This document shows positions 9,089 through 19,600 of a stretch of 33,701 nt of DNA, piece after piece. The translations under genes were made by a program, and so were the position numbers. The DNA lies in NCBI GenBank assembly GCA_946413265.1, contig CAMKJU010000034.1:1-33701 (forward strand), written 5' to 3'. This stretch comes from an uncultured Lentisphaerota bacterium (GTDB lineage Bacteria; Verrucomicrobiota; Kiritimatiellia; RFP12; UBA1067). Numbering within the stretch: the first letter of the stretch is position 1; each line of letters begins with the position of its first letter. The notes under the pieces are model-generated. The model saw nothing but the letters and a program-made list of their open reading frames with translations. It made no database searches and had not been told where the DNA came from.

Positions 9089-10378
9089 TTACACGAGCTT
9101 CCACGGCCTGCGGATGGGACGCTGCAGGAGTTTCTCCGCGCAGGCGTCGCCCACGATGCGCTCGGTGGCGGGATCCCAGGTGATCTTCCGTCCCGTGGCG
9201 ATGGCCACGCGGCAGAGATGCCCGATGCTCGCGGAACGATGCGCGATTTCCGCCGGCGTGATCGTCGTCGCGCGGTTCTTTACGCAGTCGATGAACTGGC
9301 GCCAATGGCCCGGGCTCTTCAACCGGATCTCGCCCGGCTCGATGCGGCTGTTGTAGATCGCCGGCGAGGACGCCTCGTACCGGCCGCGGTTCACCCACAC
9401 CCAGTCCCCGTTCTCGCCGATCCACTTCGTGCCGCCGCGGATGTCCCTCACACCGCCCGCGACCGTCATCTTCACGCCGTTCGCGTACGCGCACTCGATC
9501 CGGTAGCTCTTCGGCGTGTCGTAGATGCCGTCGCGGTCGTCCGGAGCCGAGCCCTCGTAGGACACCGGACCTGTGAGGTCCGTGCCGAGGCCCCACTGTG
9601 CGATGTCGCCGTGGTGGCCCACCCAGTCCATGAGCTGCCCGCCGCCCCAGTCGGAGACCCAGCGCCAGTCCCAGTCGTACACGCCCTCGAACGGACGCTC
9701 CGGCGCGGGACCAACCCAGAAATCCCAGTCGAGGCCGTCCGGAACGGGCGCACCCGGCTTCGCAGGCTTGCCGCGTCCACCGCCCGGGAGGCCCACCTCC
9801 ACGCGCACGACCTTGCCGATGCGCCCGTTCTTCACGAGCTCCACGGCGCGGCGCATCTCGCCGCTCGAACGCTGCCAGCTGCCCGTCTGCCACACGCGGC
9901 CGTTGCGCTCCACCGCGCGCACGAGGGCGCGCCCTTCGCGGAGATCGTGCGTGAACGGCTTCTCGCCGAAGATGTCCTTGCCGCAGTTCGCGGCGAACAC
10001 GCCGATCACCGCGTGCCAGTGGTCGGGCGTCGCGATGAGGACGGCGTCGATGTCGTCGCGGAGACAGAGCTCGCGGAAGTCGAGGTACATGGCGCAGTCC
10101 TTGTTGCCGTAGCGTCCGTCAACCTCCGCCTTCCCCTTCTCGCGCTTCTTGCGGTTCACGTCGCACACGGCGAGGAAGCGGACGTCCGGGAGCCCGAGGA
10201 ACGAGCGCATGTTCGACATGCCCTGTCCGCCCGCGCCGATCAATCCCATCGTCACCTTGTTGGACGGCGCGTCCGCGCCCAGTACGGACGCCGGGACGAG
10301 GTTGAACAATCCGAATCCCGCCCCCGCCGCGAGGAATCCGCGACGCGAAACGCCGATTTTCTTTTGAACGCTCTTCAT
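9089..10378 (-). CDS. Tat-exported Gfo/Idh/MocA family oxidoreductase
   Basis: 429 residues. A twin-arginine signal (SRRGF at 11-15) is followed by a Rossmann fold with the dinucleotide motif GLIGAGGQG (45-53), ATPDHWH (117-122) and EKP (139-141), then the C-terminal alpha/beta domain with GGGQLMDWVGHHGDIAQW carrying the conserved Asp/His pair. Members oxidise or reduce sugars, inositols or sugar acids with NAD(P), and some exported PVC and Bacteroidetes members act as glycosidases through NAD. The substrate is unknown. The start codon overlaps the upstream stop by one base (TAATG), and AGGAGG lies 9 bases before it, so it is coupled to the ThuA gene. Confidence 0.88.
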   Translation of the reverse strand: MKSVQKKIGVSRRGFLAAGAGFGLFNLVPASVLGADAPSNKVTMGLIGAGGQGMSNMRSFLGLPDVRFLAVCDVNRKKREKGKAEVDGRYGNKDCAMYLDFRELCLRDDIDAVLIATPDHWHAVIGVFAANCGKDIFGEKPFTHDLREGRALVRAVERNGRVWQTGSWQRSSGEMRRAVELVKNGRIGKVVRVEVGLPGGGRGKPAKPGAPVPDGLDWDFWVGPAPERPFEGVYDWDWRWVSDWGGGQLMDWVGHHGDIAQWGLGTDLTGPVSYEGSAPDDRDGIYDTPKSYRIECAYANGVKMTVAGGVRDIRGGTKWIGENGDWVWVNRGRYEASSPAIYNSRIEPGEIRLKSPGHWRQFIDCVKNRATTITPAEIAHRSASIGHLCRVAIATGRKITWDPATERIVGDACAEKLLQRPIRRPWKLV

Positions 10379-12738
10379 TATTTGGCCTCCTTCTCAAATG
10401 CCTCTGCCGTTTTCCTGATCTTTTCAATGCGCGCGAGGTCCGCGCCCATCTTGACTTCGATTTCGTGGATGGACCAGTGGAGTCCGGGACGCGACGCGAG
10501 CGCCACGAACTTCAGGTGCCGGGTCGAGCGTCCGATCTTGAACGTGGTGGTCTTCGACGTCTTTTCGTCGCACGAGGCCACGGGGCCATCCCAGGTCTTG
10601 CCGTCGTCGGAAACGTACACGTCGCATCCCGCAGGCGTGTCGCGTGGCGACTTAGTGGTGTCCAGCGTCACCGCGTCCACGAAGATGCGCGTGCCGAAGT
10701 CGAGCGCGTACCAGCAGTTCTTGGGATTCTGCCCGCTGGTCCAGCGGGTGTTGTCCCTGCCGTCGTATGCCTTCTCCGGACCGTCTCCGCCGGTGGACCT
10801 CGACGCGGTGCCCTTCCAGCTGCCCCTGGAGACGGCCTTGTCGGACACTTCACCCGACGCGACCTTCTTCGCGAGCGCCACGTAGGCGGCCTTCGCGGCC
10901 TTGCCGCAGGTGGCGTCAGATGCCAGTGCGCTCCACGTGTCGAACGCGCCGAGCCCGTTCGCGCGGGCGAGGAGATTCTCCGCCTCCGCGCGGGCGGCGG
11001 GCGAGCCCTTCTTCCACAGGTCGACGATCGCCGCCGTGCGCGCGTCGGACGACTTGGACTTCAGCGCATTCCAGATCACGGTAGCGGCGGTCGACGCCTC
11101 GCCGTCCTTCACATCCGCGAACCAGGCGAGCGCGGCAGCCTCGGTGGCCGCCGACGACATCTTCCCGAACGCCCGCCACGCGGCCTTGCGCGTCGCGGTG
11201 TCGTCCGCGGCGATGAACGCCTTCCAGCGCGGAAGCAGCTTCGTCTCGGCGCGCTTCGCCGCCACGGCGAACATCGCCTTGTCGGACGCCGCGAGTTCGA
11301 AGACCTTCTCGCCGATGCCGGGAATCTCGGACAGCACCTCGTCCGCCGCCGCACCCACGGCGCCGCCGCGCGCGCGCAGCTTGCAGAGGAGCGAGACGTC
11401 CTCCGGCCCGCCGAGGACGCCCAGCGCGGCGGTGGCCGCGGCGGCCGTCTCCTCGTCTGAGCTGGCCGTCATGTCCGCCACCGCCTTCTTGCAGCATTTG
11501 GCGTTGGCCTGCGCGAAGTGCGCGATGATCGCGCGCTGGAGACACGGCGTCGCACCGGGCAACGCCTTTGCGAAGGACGACGGGGGAATCGCAAGCCCAA
11601 GGCCGAACGCGGCCTGACGAACCTTTTTCGCCTTGTCGCCCAGCACTTCGCTGAGTGTCGCGGGATCGGCCGCGAGCAGCACGCGCGCCGCCGTGGCACG
11701 GAGGGTGTCAGGAAGGTCGCGCTTGTCGAACACGCGACGCGCGAGCGGCGCGGCGGCCTTCGCCTCGCCCTTCTCGACGGCGCGGCCGAACGCCGCGCCG
11801 AGACGGTTCATGCGCGCTTCGCGCACGCGGCTGTCGCTGCCGGTGTAGGGCTTGTCCAACACGTCCGCCGCGCACTCTTCGAGCGAGGGAAGGTAGAAGG
11901 GACAGCACTTCTTCGCCTTGCAGCACGTGGTCCCCGCAGGCTTGTCATCGGCCTTGAGGGTGCCGAGGGTGTAGGCGAGGCCGGCGAAGATATGCGCACG
12001 CGTATCCGCCGCCTTCCACGCGCGGTCGTCGTGCGCGAAGGAGGTGTAGAACACGCGGCCCTTGCCGTACCGGCGAATCCACGAAACGGCGAAGTCCTTG
12101 TCCTCGCGCTTCTGTCCCTTGCGCCCCGCCGTGACGGGATCGGAGAGGTCGAGCGAGATGAGGATGTGGAGCTTCGAGCGGTCGTAGAACGGGGAGGAGT
12201 GCTGGTAGATCTCCTCGCCGCGCTTGAACTTGCCGTCGGCGAATCCCTTGAACGGCGCGGTGAGCGGGCTTTCGCGGTCCTCCACCTTGAACGCCCACGT
12301 CCCACCCGCGCCCCACGGATGTCCGTCGAAGCGGCCACCCACGAGGTGGGAGCACTCGGGCGCGTCGTAGAAGTTGTCCGCGCCCGCGTGGATCACGCAG
12401 AGACCGCCGCCCCAGCGCACGTACGAGCAGATCGCCGGCGCCACGTGCGGGTTGTCCTTCGTCTTGAGACACGTCGTGTTGTTCAGCACGACCGCGTCGT
12501 ACTTGAGGAGGTTCTCGATCTTGAACGCGGCGTAGTCGTCGGAGAAGTCGACGGTGAACGCGCCTTTCTTCGCCTCCTCCGCCATATTCTGCTTGCACGC
12601 AGCGATCGACGCCCTGTGGTTGAATCCCTCGCACCGGCTGAACACCAGTACCTTCTTGGTCGCCGCAGCGGATTCCGCCGCAAAGACCGACGCAGCCAGC
12701 GCACATGCCGCGATGGCTACTGACAATGGTTTTTTCAT
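10378..12738 (-). CDS. ThuA-like protein with HEAT-like repeats and F5/8 C domain
   Basis: 786 residues with a Sec signal peptide (cleavage near residue 20-25). Residues about 28-265 match the ThuA fold, a glutamine-amidotransferase-like domain linked to trehalose or sugar utilisation (VLVFSRCEGFNHRASI, WGGGLCVIHAGADNFYD, GKGRVFYTSFAHDDRAW). Residues about 285-625 are alanine-rich helical pairs typical of HEAT/armadillo-like repeats. Residues about 640-760 form a discoidin-type domain (TRWTSGQNPKNCWYALDFG, LHWSIHEIEV). The three-part layout is common in secreted PVC proteins next to Gfo/Idh/MocA genes, as here. A short cysteine-rich segment (CCKAKKCC) separates the first two parts. Biochemical role unknown. 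The 90-bp gap upstream shows no clear terminator. Confidence 0.8.
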   Translation of the reverse strand: MKKPLSVAIAACALAASVFAAESAAATKKVLVFSRCEGFNHRASIAACKQNMAEEAKKGAFTVDFSDDYAAFKIENLLKYDAVVLNNTTCLKTKDNPHVAPAICSYVRWGGGLCVIHAGADNFYDAPECSHLVGGRFDGHPWGAGGTWAFKVEDRESPLTAPFKGFADGKFKRGEEIYQHSSPFYDRSKLHILISLDLSDPVTAGRKGQKREDKDFAVSWIRRYGKGRVFYTSFAHDDRAWKAADTRAHIFAGLAYTLGTLKADDKPAGTTCCKAKKCCPFYLPSLEECAADVLDKPYTGSDSRVREARMNRLGAAFGRAVEKGEAKAAAPLARRVFDKRDLPDTLRATAARVLLAADPATLSEVLGDKAKKVRQAAFGLGLAIPPSSFAKALPGATPCLQRAIIAHFAQANAKCCKKAVADMTASSDEETAAAATAALGVLGGPEDVSLLCKLRARGGAVGAAADEVLSEIPGIGEKVFELAASDKAMFAVAAKRAETKLLPRWKAFIAADDTATRKAAWRAFGKMSSAATEAAALAWFADVKDGEASTAATVIWNALKSKSSDARTAAIVDLWKKGSPAARAEAENLLARANGLGAFDTWSALASDATCGKAAKAAYVALAKKVASGEVSDKAVSRGSWKGTASRSTGGDGPEKAYDGRDNTRWTSGQNPKNCWYALDFGTRIFVDAVTLDTTKSPRDTPAGCDVYVSDDGKTWDGPVASCDEKTSKTTTFKIGRSTRHLKFVALASRPGLHWSIHEIEVKMGADLARIEKIRKTAEAFEKEAK

Positions 12739-12828
12739 GCTTTTTGACCTACTTTCTTTTAGGGTTGGAATTTGTTTTCGGTTTTTCTGTCACTCTCGTC
12801 AAACTACGTTGGGCTGACTGTCATTTGT

Positions 12829-13941
12829 CTACACCTTCAAATACACCTTGTGGCGGTGAAGGAAGTAGAGGAAAAGCCACACGACGGCCACGTACCCCGC
12901 CGCCAGCACTACGGCTGAAGCCTCCTTCGTGGAAAACAGCGAGGCCACTCCGCTGAAGAGGAACTTGTTCGCACGATCGAAGTCGATGAGTCTCTGGGCC
13001 ATGTAGATCGTGATTGAGTTAAGCCCCACCACCTCGAAGAAGAACATCACGCGGTACCATCCCATGACGTCCGCCATCCAGTAGAACAGCGCGAGCACGG
13101 CGAAGGAGTACGACCCTGCGGCAAGCACGAAGGTGCTGGACCACAGGGCCTTGTTTATCGGTAGGACGCGTCCCCACGCATACGCGGCGACACCCAGCAC
13201 GGCTGCGGCGCCGAACAGGCACAGCGTCTTTTTGTTCCCCGTCAGGCCCTCGCGCTCCCAGCGGATGAACGCCCCCGCGAACATGCCGAGGAGCGCCGTC
13301 GCAATCGCCGGAATCGTGCAGAGCAGTCCCTCCGGGTCGTACAACTTCGAGTAGGAATGTTTCGCGAAGTACGTCCTGTCGAACCAGCAGGCGATGTTGC
13401 CCTTCATCGAGAACGGCGATGCGTCGGGGAAGTCCGGTGCCACCAAATACGCGGAGAGCGCGCCGGCGCCGAGAAGAATCGCCACCAGCCACGCAATGCG
13501 CATGCGCGTACCGAAGAACATCCAGATCCACGACGCCAGCATCCACGCGAGACCGATTCTCCCGAGGACGCTGAAGACCCTGAGGTGGGCAAAGTCGAAC
13601 TTGAGCAGTCCGTTGTACACCATCCCGAGCAGGACGAGCACTAGCCCGCGCCTCAGCGTCCTCAGCCATATCTTCCACGTACTCCGTCCGTCCGCTTGCT
13701 GCCTCGCCAGCGAGAACGGGAACGTGACGCCTGCGATGAAGAGGAACAGGGGGAAGATCGTGTCGTGGTGGGCGAACCCGTCCCACGCCACGTGCTTCAT
13801 CTGCGTTGCGAGCCATCCCGTGGGCGAGCCACACAGCGTGCAGATCTTGACGATCAGCCCGGACAGACCGCAAATGAACAGCATGTCGAATCCGCGCAGG
13901 GCGTCAAGCGACCTGAGCCTACCTTCTTTCACCTTGTCCAT
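12829..13941 (-). CDS. DUF5009/NagX-type membrane acyltransferase
   Basis: 370 residues, with about ten hydrophobic segments spread over the whole length. The opening RLRSLDALRGFDM and the block WDGFAHHDTIFPLFLFIAG match the family of the human lysosomal heparan-alpha-glucosaminide N-acetyltransferase and bacterial NagX/DUF5009 proteins. These move an acetyl group across the membrane to an amino sugar; the paired histidines in the second motif sit where the acetyl-carrying residue is expected. It would act at the inner membrane. The gene starts 8 bp after the isomerase-like stop, so the two are co-transcribed. Its place among glycosidases suggests acetylation of a released sugar, which is inference. 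Confidence 0.8.
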   Translation of the reverse strand: MDKVKEGRLRSLDALRGFDMLFICGLSGLIVKICTLCGSPTGWLATQMKHVAWDGFAHHDTIFPLFLFIAGVTFPFSLARQQADGRSTWKIWLRTLRRGLVLVLLGMVYNGLLKFDFAHLRVFSVLGRIGLAWMLASWIWMFFGTRMRIAWLVAILLGAGALSAYLVAPDFPDASPFSMKGNIACWFDRTYFAKHSYSKLYDPEGLLCTIPAIATALLGMFAGAFIRWEREGLTGNKKTLCLFGAAAVLGVAAYAWGRVLPINKALWSSTFVLAAGSYSFAVLALFYWMADVMGWYRVMFFFEVVGLNSITIYMAQRLIDFDRANKFLFSGVASLFSTKEASAVVLAAGYVAVVWLFLYFLHRHKVYLKV

Positions 13942-13949
13942 CGCGTGTA

Positions 13950-15047
13950 TCAGGCCTTGCAGAGCTGCCTAATGGCGGCAAGTTCGGCTTCTGTGTCGTT
14001 AAGGCCCTTCTTCGCGGGCTTCAGGCGCGAGGCGAGCTCCACGCAGATGTCCACGGCCTCCGAGCAGTTCTTGATGAAGCGCCACTGGGCGTCCGCGCTG
14101 TTCTCTGGCGAACCTTCGGAGCGCATCATGTGGCAGTCGAACTCCACCACGCCCTTCCAGCCGCAGTCGGCGAGAGCCTTGAACATCCACACCGTCTCCT
14201 TGAGTCCCTCTGGACCGACGAGCGGCGGGAAGTCATCGTCGAACTGTCCCTTGATCTGCGAGCCGAAGTGCAGGAACTTCATCTTCTTCGTGGCGCAGAG
14301 ATAGGAGACCGTAAGGACGGAGTTGAGGAGCGTCATGCCCTCGTGCTGGAGAAGCTCCGGGTTCACGCCCCAGAATTCCGGCTTCTTGAGGCGCGTCATG
14401 ATGAATCCGACGGCGTGTCCGCTCGTGGGCAGGAACATCGCGCCGCGCGGCTCGTTCGGCTTCGGCTCCACGGTAGCGCCCTTGTAGTTCGTGAACTTCA
14501 TCTTCGCGATGTAGTCCGTCACGTGGTTGAGGCCGTCCGCCAGCCAGTCGTAGACATGCGCGAAGTCGGTCTTCGCATAGACCTCGAAACCGTCGCGCGC
14601 CACCCAGTAGGTGTAGTGCTTCGCGCCGAGGAGGTTGCCGATGCGCAGCGTACGCTCAACCTTCTTCGCGGCAAGTGCGCGGATCTTCGGGTCGGGGTTC
14701 GTGAGGCCGCCGGCGCGGAAGATCTTGTTGCCGTGCAGTGAGCAGGTCACCATGTTCACCTTCAGACCGCCGTCGCGGAGGATCTTCTTGATCTCGCGGA
14801 GCTTCTTGTACACTTCGCTCTTCGGGTCGAGGTCGTCCTCGGGATGCTCCGGATCCCACGGCACGAGGTCGTCGTCGTGCGTGCTGGTCATCTCGATGAG
14901 GCCTTCCTTGCACGCCTTGGCGAGCATCTTCGCCACGTCGAGCGAGTCGGGCTTGGGCTGGACGGGTCCGCCGAACGGATCCCCCAGCGGGTTGGCGACG
15001 CACCAGAACGGCATCGAACGGGCGTTTACGCAGAGTTTGTCGAACAT
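13950..15047 (-). CDS. Xylose-isomerase-like TIM-barrel protein
   Basis: 365 residues, cytoplasmic. The start at 15047 is chosen because AAAGGAGA lies 4 bases upstream; the in-frame ATG at 15074 has none. The sequence follows class I xylose isomerase: THDDDLVP (H57, D60), EPKPNEPRG (E194, K196), NPELLQHE (E231, H235), the acidic cluster D270-D272, and EFD (D304). It should interconvert an aldose and a ketose. The H-x-D motif that supplies a metal ligand in characterised enzymes reads H260-F-G262, so one carboxylate seems lost and the loop is about two residues shorter. It may act on another sugar or be altered in metal use. The product sits between GH51 and the acyltransferase in one run. Confidence 0.78.
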   Translation of the reverse strand: MFDKLCVNARSMPFWCVANPLGDPFGGPVQPKPDSLDVAKMLAKACKEGLIEMTSTHDDDLVPWDPEHPEDDLDPKSEVYKKLREIKKILRDGGLKVNMVTCSLHGNKIFRAGGLTNPDPKIRALAAKKVERTLRIGNLLGAKHYTYWVARDGFEVYAKTDFAHVYDWLADGLNHVTDYIAKMKFTNYKGATVEPKPNEPRGAMFLPTSGHAVGFIMTRLKKPEFWGVNPELLQHEGMTLLNSVLTVSYLCATKKMKFLHFGSQIKGQFDDDFPPLVGPEGLKETVWMFKALADCGWKGVVEFDCHMMRSEGSPENSADAQWRFIKNCSEAVDICVELASRLKPAKKGLNDTEAELAAIRQLCKA

Positions 15048-15088
15048 GTTATCTCCTTTTTTTGGGTTTTTCAATGATGGCTGTTCCC

Positions 15089-16621
15089 TTACAGCACGAT
15101 GCAGCTAAGCGAGTGCGGCGGAAGCGTTACCTTGCCGTCCTTCACCTCGTAAGTCGTCTTCACTGGCACGACGCGGTTCTCCGCGCCGATGTCGTTGTAG
15201 TCATCCGGCGACGCGCCGGCAAGAACCGTCGCCTGGTAGGGCGGGCGCCCCGCGCCCGCCGTAAGTGCCGACACATCGAGCGGCACCGCCTTGTCGGGCG
15301 ACTTGTTGACGACCGCGAGGACGCGGCGCTTTCCGTCATCAGATACCGTAAGCACGGCATCGAGCACCGGCACGCTCGCCTTGCCGTCAGTAAGCGCCTC
15401 ACAGTCCACCTTCACGGGCGCGACGTTTTTCTCGAGGAGATGCGTGTACATCCAGAACACGTGGTAGGACGTGCGCTTCACGATGCCCTTGTCATGCACG
15501 AACACCGCGCCGCGCGTGTTGACGACCGGCGAGAAGTTCGCCATCTTCACGATGTCGCAGTGGCGGAGGCAAGTGTTGAGGAAGCACGCGGAGAAGAGCG
15601 CGTCCGCCATCGTGTAGTACGAGGCCACATCGTTCTGGCGGCGCGCCGCGTAGTCCATCACCGCGCCGCGCTTGAAGTTGCCAAGGCCGGGATGGTACCA
15701 GCCGCGCAGGTTCCACTCGTCGACGGCGATGGCGATCTTTCCGCCGCCGAACCCGGCCTTCTCAAGCGTCTTGATGGTACGCTGGATGTCGGCCTCGGGA
15801 CGCTCGGTGCGCATCATGCACGCGAGGTACGGCGTGTCGCCCTTGCCCCACACGTAGTAGCCGTGTACGCTCACGTAGTTGAGAAGATAGCCGGCCTTCT
15901 TGAGGAGCGGCAGCGTCCAACTTTCGGCAGGCAAGGCGGCGGCGAGGAGCTTGATGCGACGGTCAACGCCGCGCATCATCTTCGCGCTCTCCCGCACGAG
16001 CGGTCCCCACTGCTCTACGGTCTTGGCGCCGATTTCGTGTCCGCCCCAGTTCTCGTTGCCCACGCTCCAGTAAATGACGTCGTGCGGCTTCGGGTATCCG
16101 TTCGCGATACGCTGGCGTCCCCACTTGCCGCTGTTGAGATTGCAGTACTCGACCCAGTCGCTCATCTCCTCCTCGTTGCCCGTGCCGGCGTTCGTGCAGA
16201 TGTACGGTTCGCAGCCTACCTTGCGGCACCACTTCACGTACTCGTCTGTGCCGAAGGTGTTGGGATCCTCCACCGCCCACGCCTTGTTCCACATCGGCTG
16301 GCGGTTCGGGCCCACGCCGGCCTTCCAGTGGTAGTCCGAGACATAGCACCCGCCCGGCCAGCGCACGATCGGACACTTGATCTCGCGCAGGGCCTCGATT
16401 ACGTCCTTGCGGAAACCATCTTCATCCGAGAGCCTGTGCCCCGGCCAGAAGAGTCCGCCGTAGACCTGCGTGTCGAAGTGCTCAATGAAGTGCCCAAATA
16501 TCATCGGGCTGTACTTGAGAACCTTCGCGTTCGTAACGGGCGCAACCGACGCGCCGCACGCTGTTGCAGACACTCCGAGCGCCACTGCGCCGCAAAGAAA
16601 AAAGTTTGCTGATATTTTCAT
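15089..16621 (-). CDS. GH51 alpha-L-arabinofuranosidase
   Basis: 510 residues with a signal peptide (about 1-24; the cysteine at 22 could be a lipid attachment site, but the lipobox is poor). The GH51 catalytic residues are visible: acid/base E190 in YWSVGNENWG and nucleophile E302 in VDEWNLRGW, together with FGHFIEHF and RWPGGCYVSDYHW near the N-terminus. The C-terminal part (about 385-510) is the usual beta-sandwich. The enzyme removes alpha-L-arabinofuranose side chains from arabinoxylan, arabinan or arabinogalactan. There is no Shine-Dalgarno; instead a strong promoter ends 7 bp before the ATG, so it may open the operon with a leaderless mRNA. R copy d lies in the C-terminal sandwich. Confidence 0.9.
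   Translation of the reverse strand: MKISANFFLCGAVALGVSATACGASVAPVTNAKVLKYSPMIFGHFIEHFDTQVYGGLFWPGHRLSDEDGFRKDVIEALREIKCPIVRWPGGCYVSDYHWKAGVGPNRQPMWNKAWAVEDPNTFGTDEYVKWCRKVGCEPYICTNAGTGNEEEMSDWVEYCNLNSGKWGRQRIANGYPKPHDVIYWSVGNENWGGHEIGAKTVEQWGPLVRESAKMMRGVDRRIKLLAAALPAESWTLPLLKKAGYLLNYVSVHGYYVWGKGDTPYLACMMRTERPEADIQRTIKTLEKAGFGGGKIAIAVDEWNLRGWYHPGLGNFKRGAVMDYAARRQNDVASYYTMADALFSACFLNTCLRHCDIVKMANFSPVVNTRGAVFVHDKGIVKRTSYHVFWMYTHLLEKNVAPVKVDCEALTDGKASVPVLDAVLTVSDDGKRRVLAVVNKSPDKAVPLDVSALTAGAGRPPYQATVLAGASPDDYNDIGAENRVVPVKTTYEVKDGKVTLPPHSLSCIVL
15235..15261 (+). repeat. R repeat, copy d
   Basis: 27 bp beginning GGTAGG, arms GGCGGGCGC/GCGCCCGCC, loop CCC, perfect pairing with a stem sequence different from copies a and b. 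It encodes GAGRPPY, in a third reading frame, in a loop of the GH51 C-terminal sandwich before the LAGASPDDYND block. Confidence 0.75.
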
Positions 16622-16628
16622 GCGGTAG

Positions 16629-16657
16629 ATTATACACTAAATCGCCGCGCATATCAA
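16629..16657 (-). promoter_or_regulatory. Strong promoter before GH51, predicted leaderless start
   Basis: On the minus strand: TTGATA (16652-16657), a 17-bp spacer and a perfect TATAAT (16629-16634), then only 7 bases to the ATG. Transcription should begin at or within a base or two of the start codon. It lies in the 42-bp gap after the preceding gene. Confidence 0.65.
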
Positions 16658-16663
16658 CTAAAC

Positions 16664-19600
16664 TCATTCAAGTATTGGTTTGACGATCTTTCCGTCGCGC
16701 TGCGCTTCTGCTTCGGTATCGTGCGCGATGTACTGTCCGTTGGAGTCCATCCAGATTATCAACCTCTCGCGATCCTCGGGCGTAAGCTTCACGCCATGGT
16801 GGCCGGTGTCCAGCATCTTCCTCAGCGGTGCGCCGATGGCGAGGTTCCTTCCGGGCGTGGTGTAGGCGGGCTCGAAGAACTCCCAGTCCACACGGCGTCC
16901 GTCCTCGATGATCTCGCGGATGAAGTAGTTCGTGCGGTGTACGAGGTTGTTCCAGCTCGTGGAGAATCCCCACTTGTTCTTGCGCCAGTCGCCGGCGCGC
17001 AGGTCGGGCGCCTTGGGTGCGCGCTTCTCGCCGTGGCACGAGACGCACTTCGCGTCAAGGACAGGCTGTACGAGGCGCCGGTAGTTGAACGGCGCGGTGC
17101 CGTCGGGCCCCGGCTTGATCGCGCTCGGCGCGCGTCGCATCGCGAGGGGAAGGCTCGCCCGCGCCGTACGGCGCACGTTCTCCTTCGGCTCGTGACATCC
17201 GCTGCACACAAGCCGCTCGCCGAGATGCAGGTACGTGTCGCTGCGCATGTTCTGCACGGCGCAGCCGTCCGCGCGGAGCGCCTGGAAGAAGAGCGGCACG
17301 CCCACCGGAGCCGTGAAGTACGCGCTGCCATCCGCCTCGACGGGAACGGTGCCAAGGCACTGGCGTCCCGTCTGGCGATTCTCCGCGCCGAGCCACGGAT
17401 GCTGCTGGACGGGCTTCGTCCTCGGGAAGAGCTGCCACACGCGCAAGGCCGTGATCGCGTCGTTCGTGGGGAACGGAATGCGCGTGTCATAGACGTTGAT
17501 GAGGCCGATCTCGCCCGTCTTGGGCAACACCGGAGTTTCCGGATTATCCGGATTTTCCGGTTTTTCCGGCCTACCCTCGAGCGTCTTGTGCGGAATCACC
17601 GGCGGCATCTTGCGCGCCATGAGCGGCATCGGGTCGAGGCACGAGATCGTGGGATGAGAATAGAGACGCGTCTTGTTGCCGAAGACGTCCAGCAGCGTAA
17701 TCGCGTAGCGGCGGCCGCGCATCGGCACGTTGTACATGCCGTTTGCATCTCCGTCGTATGCGCAGATGAAGTACTTCTCGCTGAGCGGCCACGCCGTCGC
17801 GTAGGAGCCGCTGTGGCGGTTTTTCCACGTGATCTGCTCGCTCTCCGGGAACGCCTGTTCGGGCGTGACGCGCCGCACGGCGCTCATCTCGCCGTCGTCC
17901 GGCACGGCCGGATCGATCATGATGAGCGAGCCAGCGGCCCAGCCATGATGCGGAGTGGCGGTGGCGACGTACTTGCGCGAGTCTGGAATCTGGCGCACGT
18001 TCATCTCCATCTTCGGAGTCGTGTTGGCATGAAGGCGCGTGTTGCCGTTCACCTCGCGCGGGTCGCGTCCGTCGGGGAAGCACGTCCAGGCGTGGTGCGC
18101 CTGGCCGGCGCCGCGGTCCACGTAGTCCCAGCGCGTGTAGACGATCATGCCGTCGTTGTTCACGCTGGGGTGCCACTCGTTCGTCTCGTGGTGCGAGAGG
18201 CGCACGATGTCGGTGCCGTCCGCAAACATCGAGTGCAGCGTGAACGACGGCACTGGACGCCTCCCCGAACATCTCACGTATCCGCCGCGCCTTTCGGAGG
18301 AGAACACGATCCTTCCGTTCGGCAGCCAGCACGGGTCGAACTCGTTCCACGGTCCGCTGGTGAGCTGGCGCAGGTTCGAGCCGTCGAGGTTGCACGTGAA
18401 CACGTGGTAGCACGTGCCGTCCTCCCACTTGTCGAGCTTGCTGTTGTTCTTCACGGCGGCGAACGCGATGCGCTTCCCGTCCCAGTCGATGTCCGGCGAG
18501 ATGATCGCGCAGCCGTCGAGTGTCTGCCCCTTCCACGCGCCCGACTCGATCACCTTGCCCGCGAGGATGTTGCGCGCAACGGGCTTGTCCGAAAACGGGT
18601 TTTTGAGGATGTACAGTCCGTCGCCGCGCGAGATGCCGTTCTGCGTGCCGTGGAAACCGTAATACTGGTCGCACATGTGCGAACCGTCGCGCCACTCGTT
18701 GAAACCGCACGGCTCGTGCGTGACGAAGAGCAGGCGGTCGATCCCCTTCAGGAGCGGGTTCTTGAGCGAGATGCGCCGGTTGAGATCCATCACCCGCATA
18801 AATAGCGCGACGCGGGACTCCTCGTCGAACACGGCGAACGCATCCGATGTGTAACCTGCGAACTCCGTGCGCTCGGCGGCGAGGTCCACCGACGCGGAGA
18901 GGTCGTCGAGCAGCGCGCGCGTGCGGCGCAGGACCACGACGAGCGGGTCCGTGTCGCCGGGGAGGATGCAGGACTGGATGTTCTCCGCCTGCTCGTTCGT
19001 CTTCTTGTTAGGAAGCCTGCTCCAGTTGTCGATGTCGCGCTTGATCAGCCGCCAGTCCTTCGGGAGATTACACCTTGAAGACGCGACCTCCTTCACGTCC
19101 CATTTCTTGATCAGGTGGCGCGAGACCGCAAGCCGCTCCGCGTCCGAAAGGACGCGGTTAAACAGAATCACCTCGCGCAGTTCACGTCCGCCGCTCCGCT
19201 CGTGAAACTGCGAGATGCGGTCGGCGGAAAGGCTGTCGCAGGCGCACGGCGCGGAAGTCTCGATGCAGAACACCTGCGTCACGCCGGTGGGCGGGAACTC
19301 GCCGTAGATGTCGCACACCTCGTTGGTGCCGTTCCAGATGCGCGCGATCTTCGGGGACCATTCGCGCGAGGCGTACTCGCCGTTCGCGCCACGGTGGAAG
19401 TCGTAGCCCTTGCTGTCGCACAGATAGTGGCTGTAGCGATCCGCACCAAGCTTCACCACGACGAACGCCGTGCGGATTCCTTCCTGCCGGGGAATAAGCG
19501 AAAGGTCTCGTCCACTGGAGTATTTGCCGAAATCAACGTAGGGGCGCCCGTCCTTGTCCTTGCGCAGAACGGGCGGACGCACCTTCTCGCCCACGGCGCT

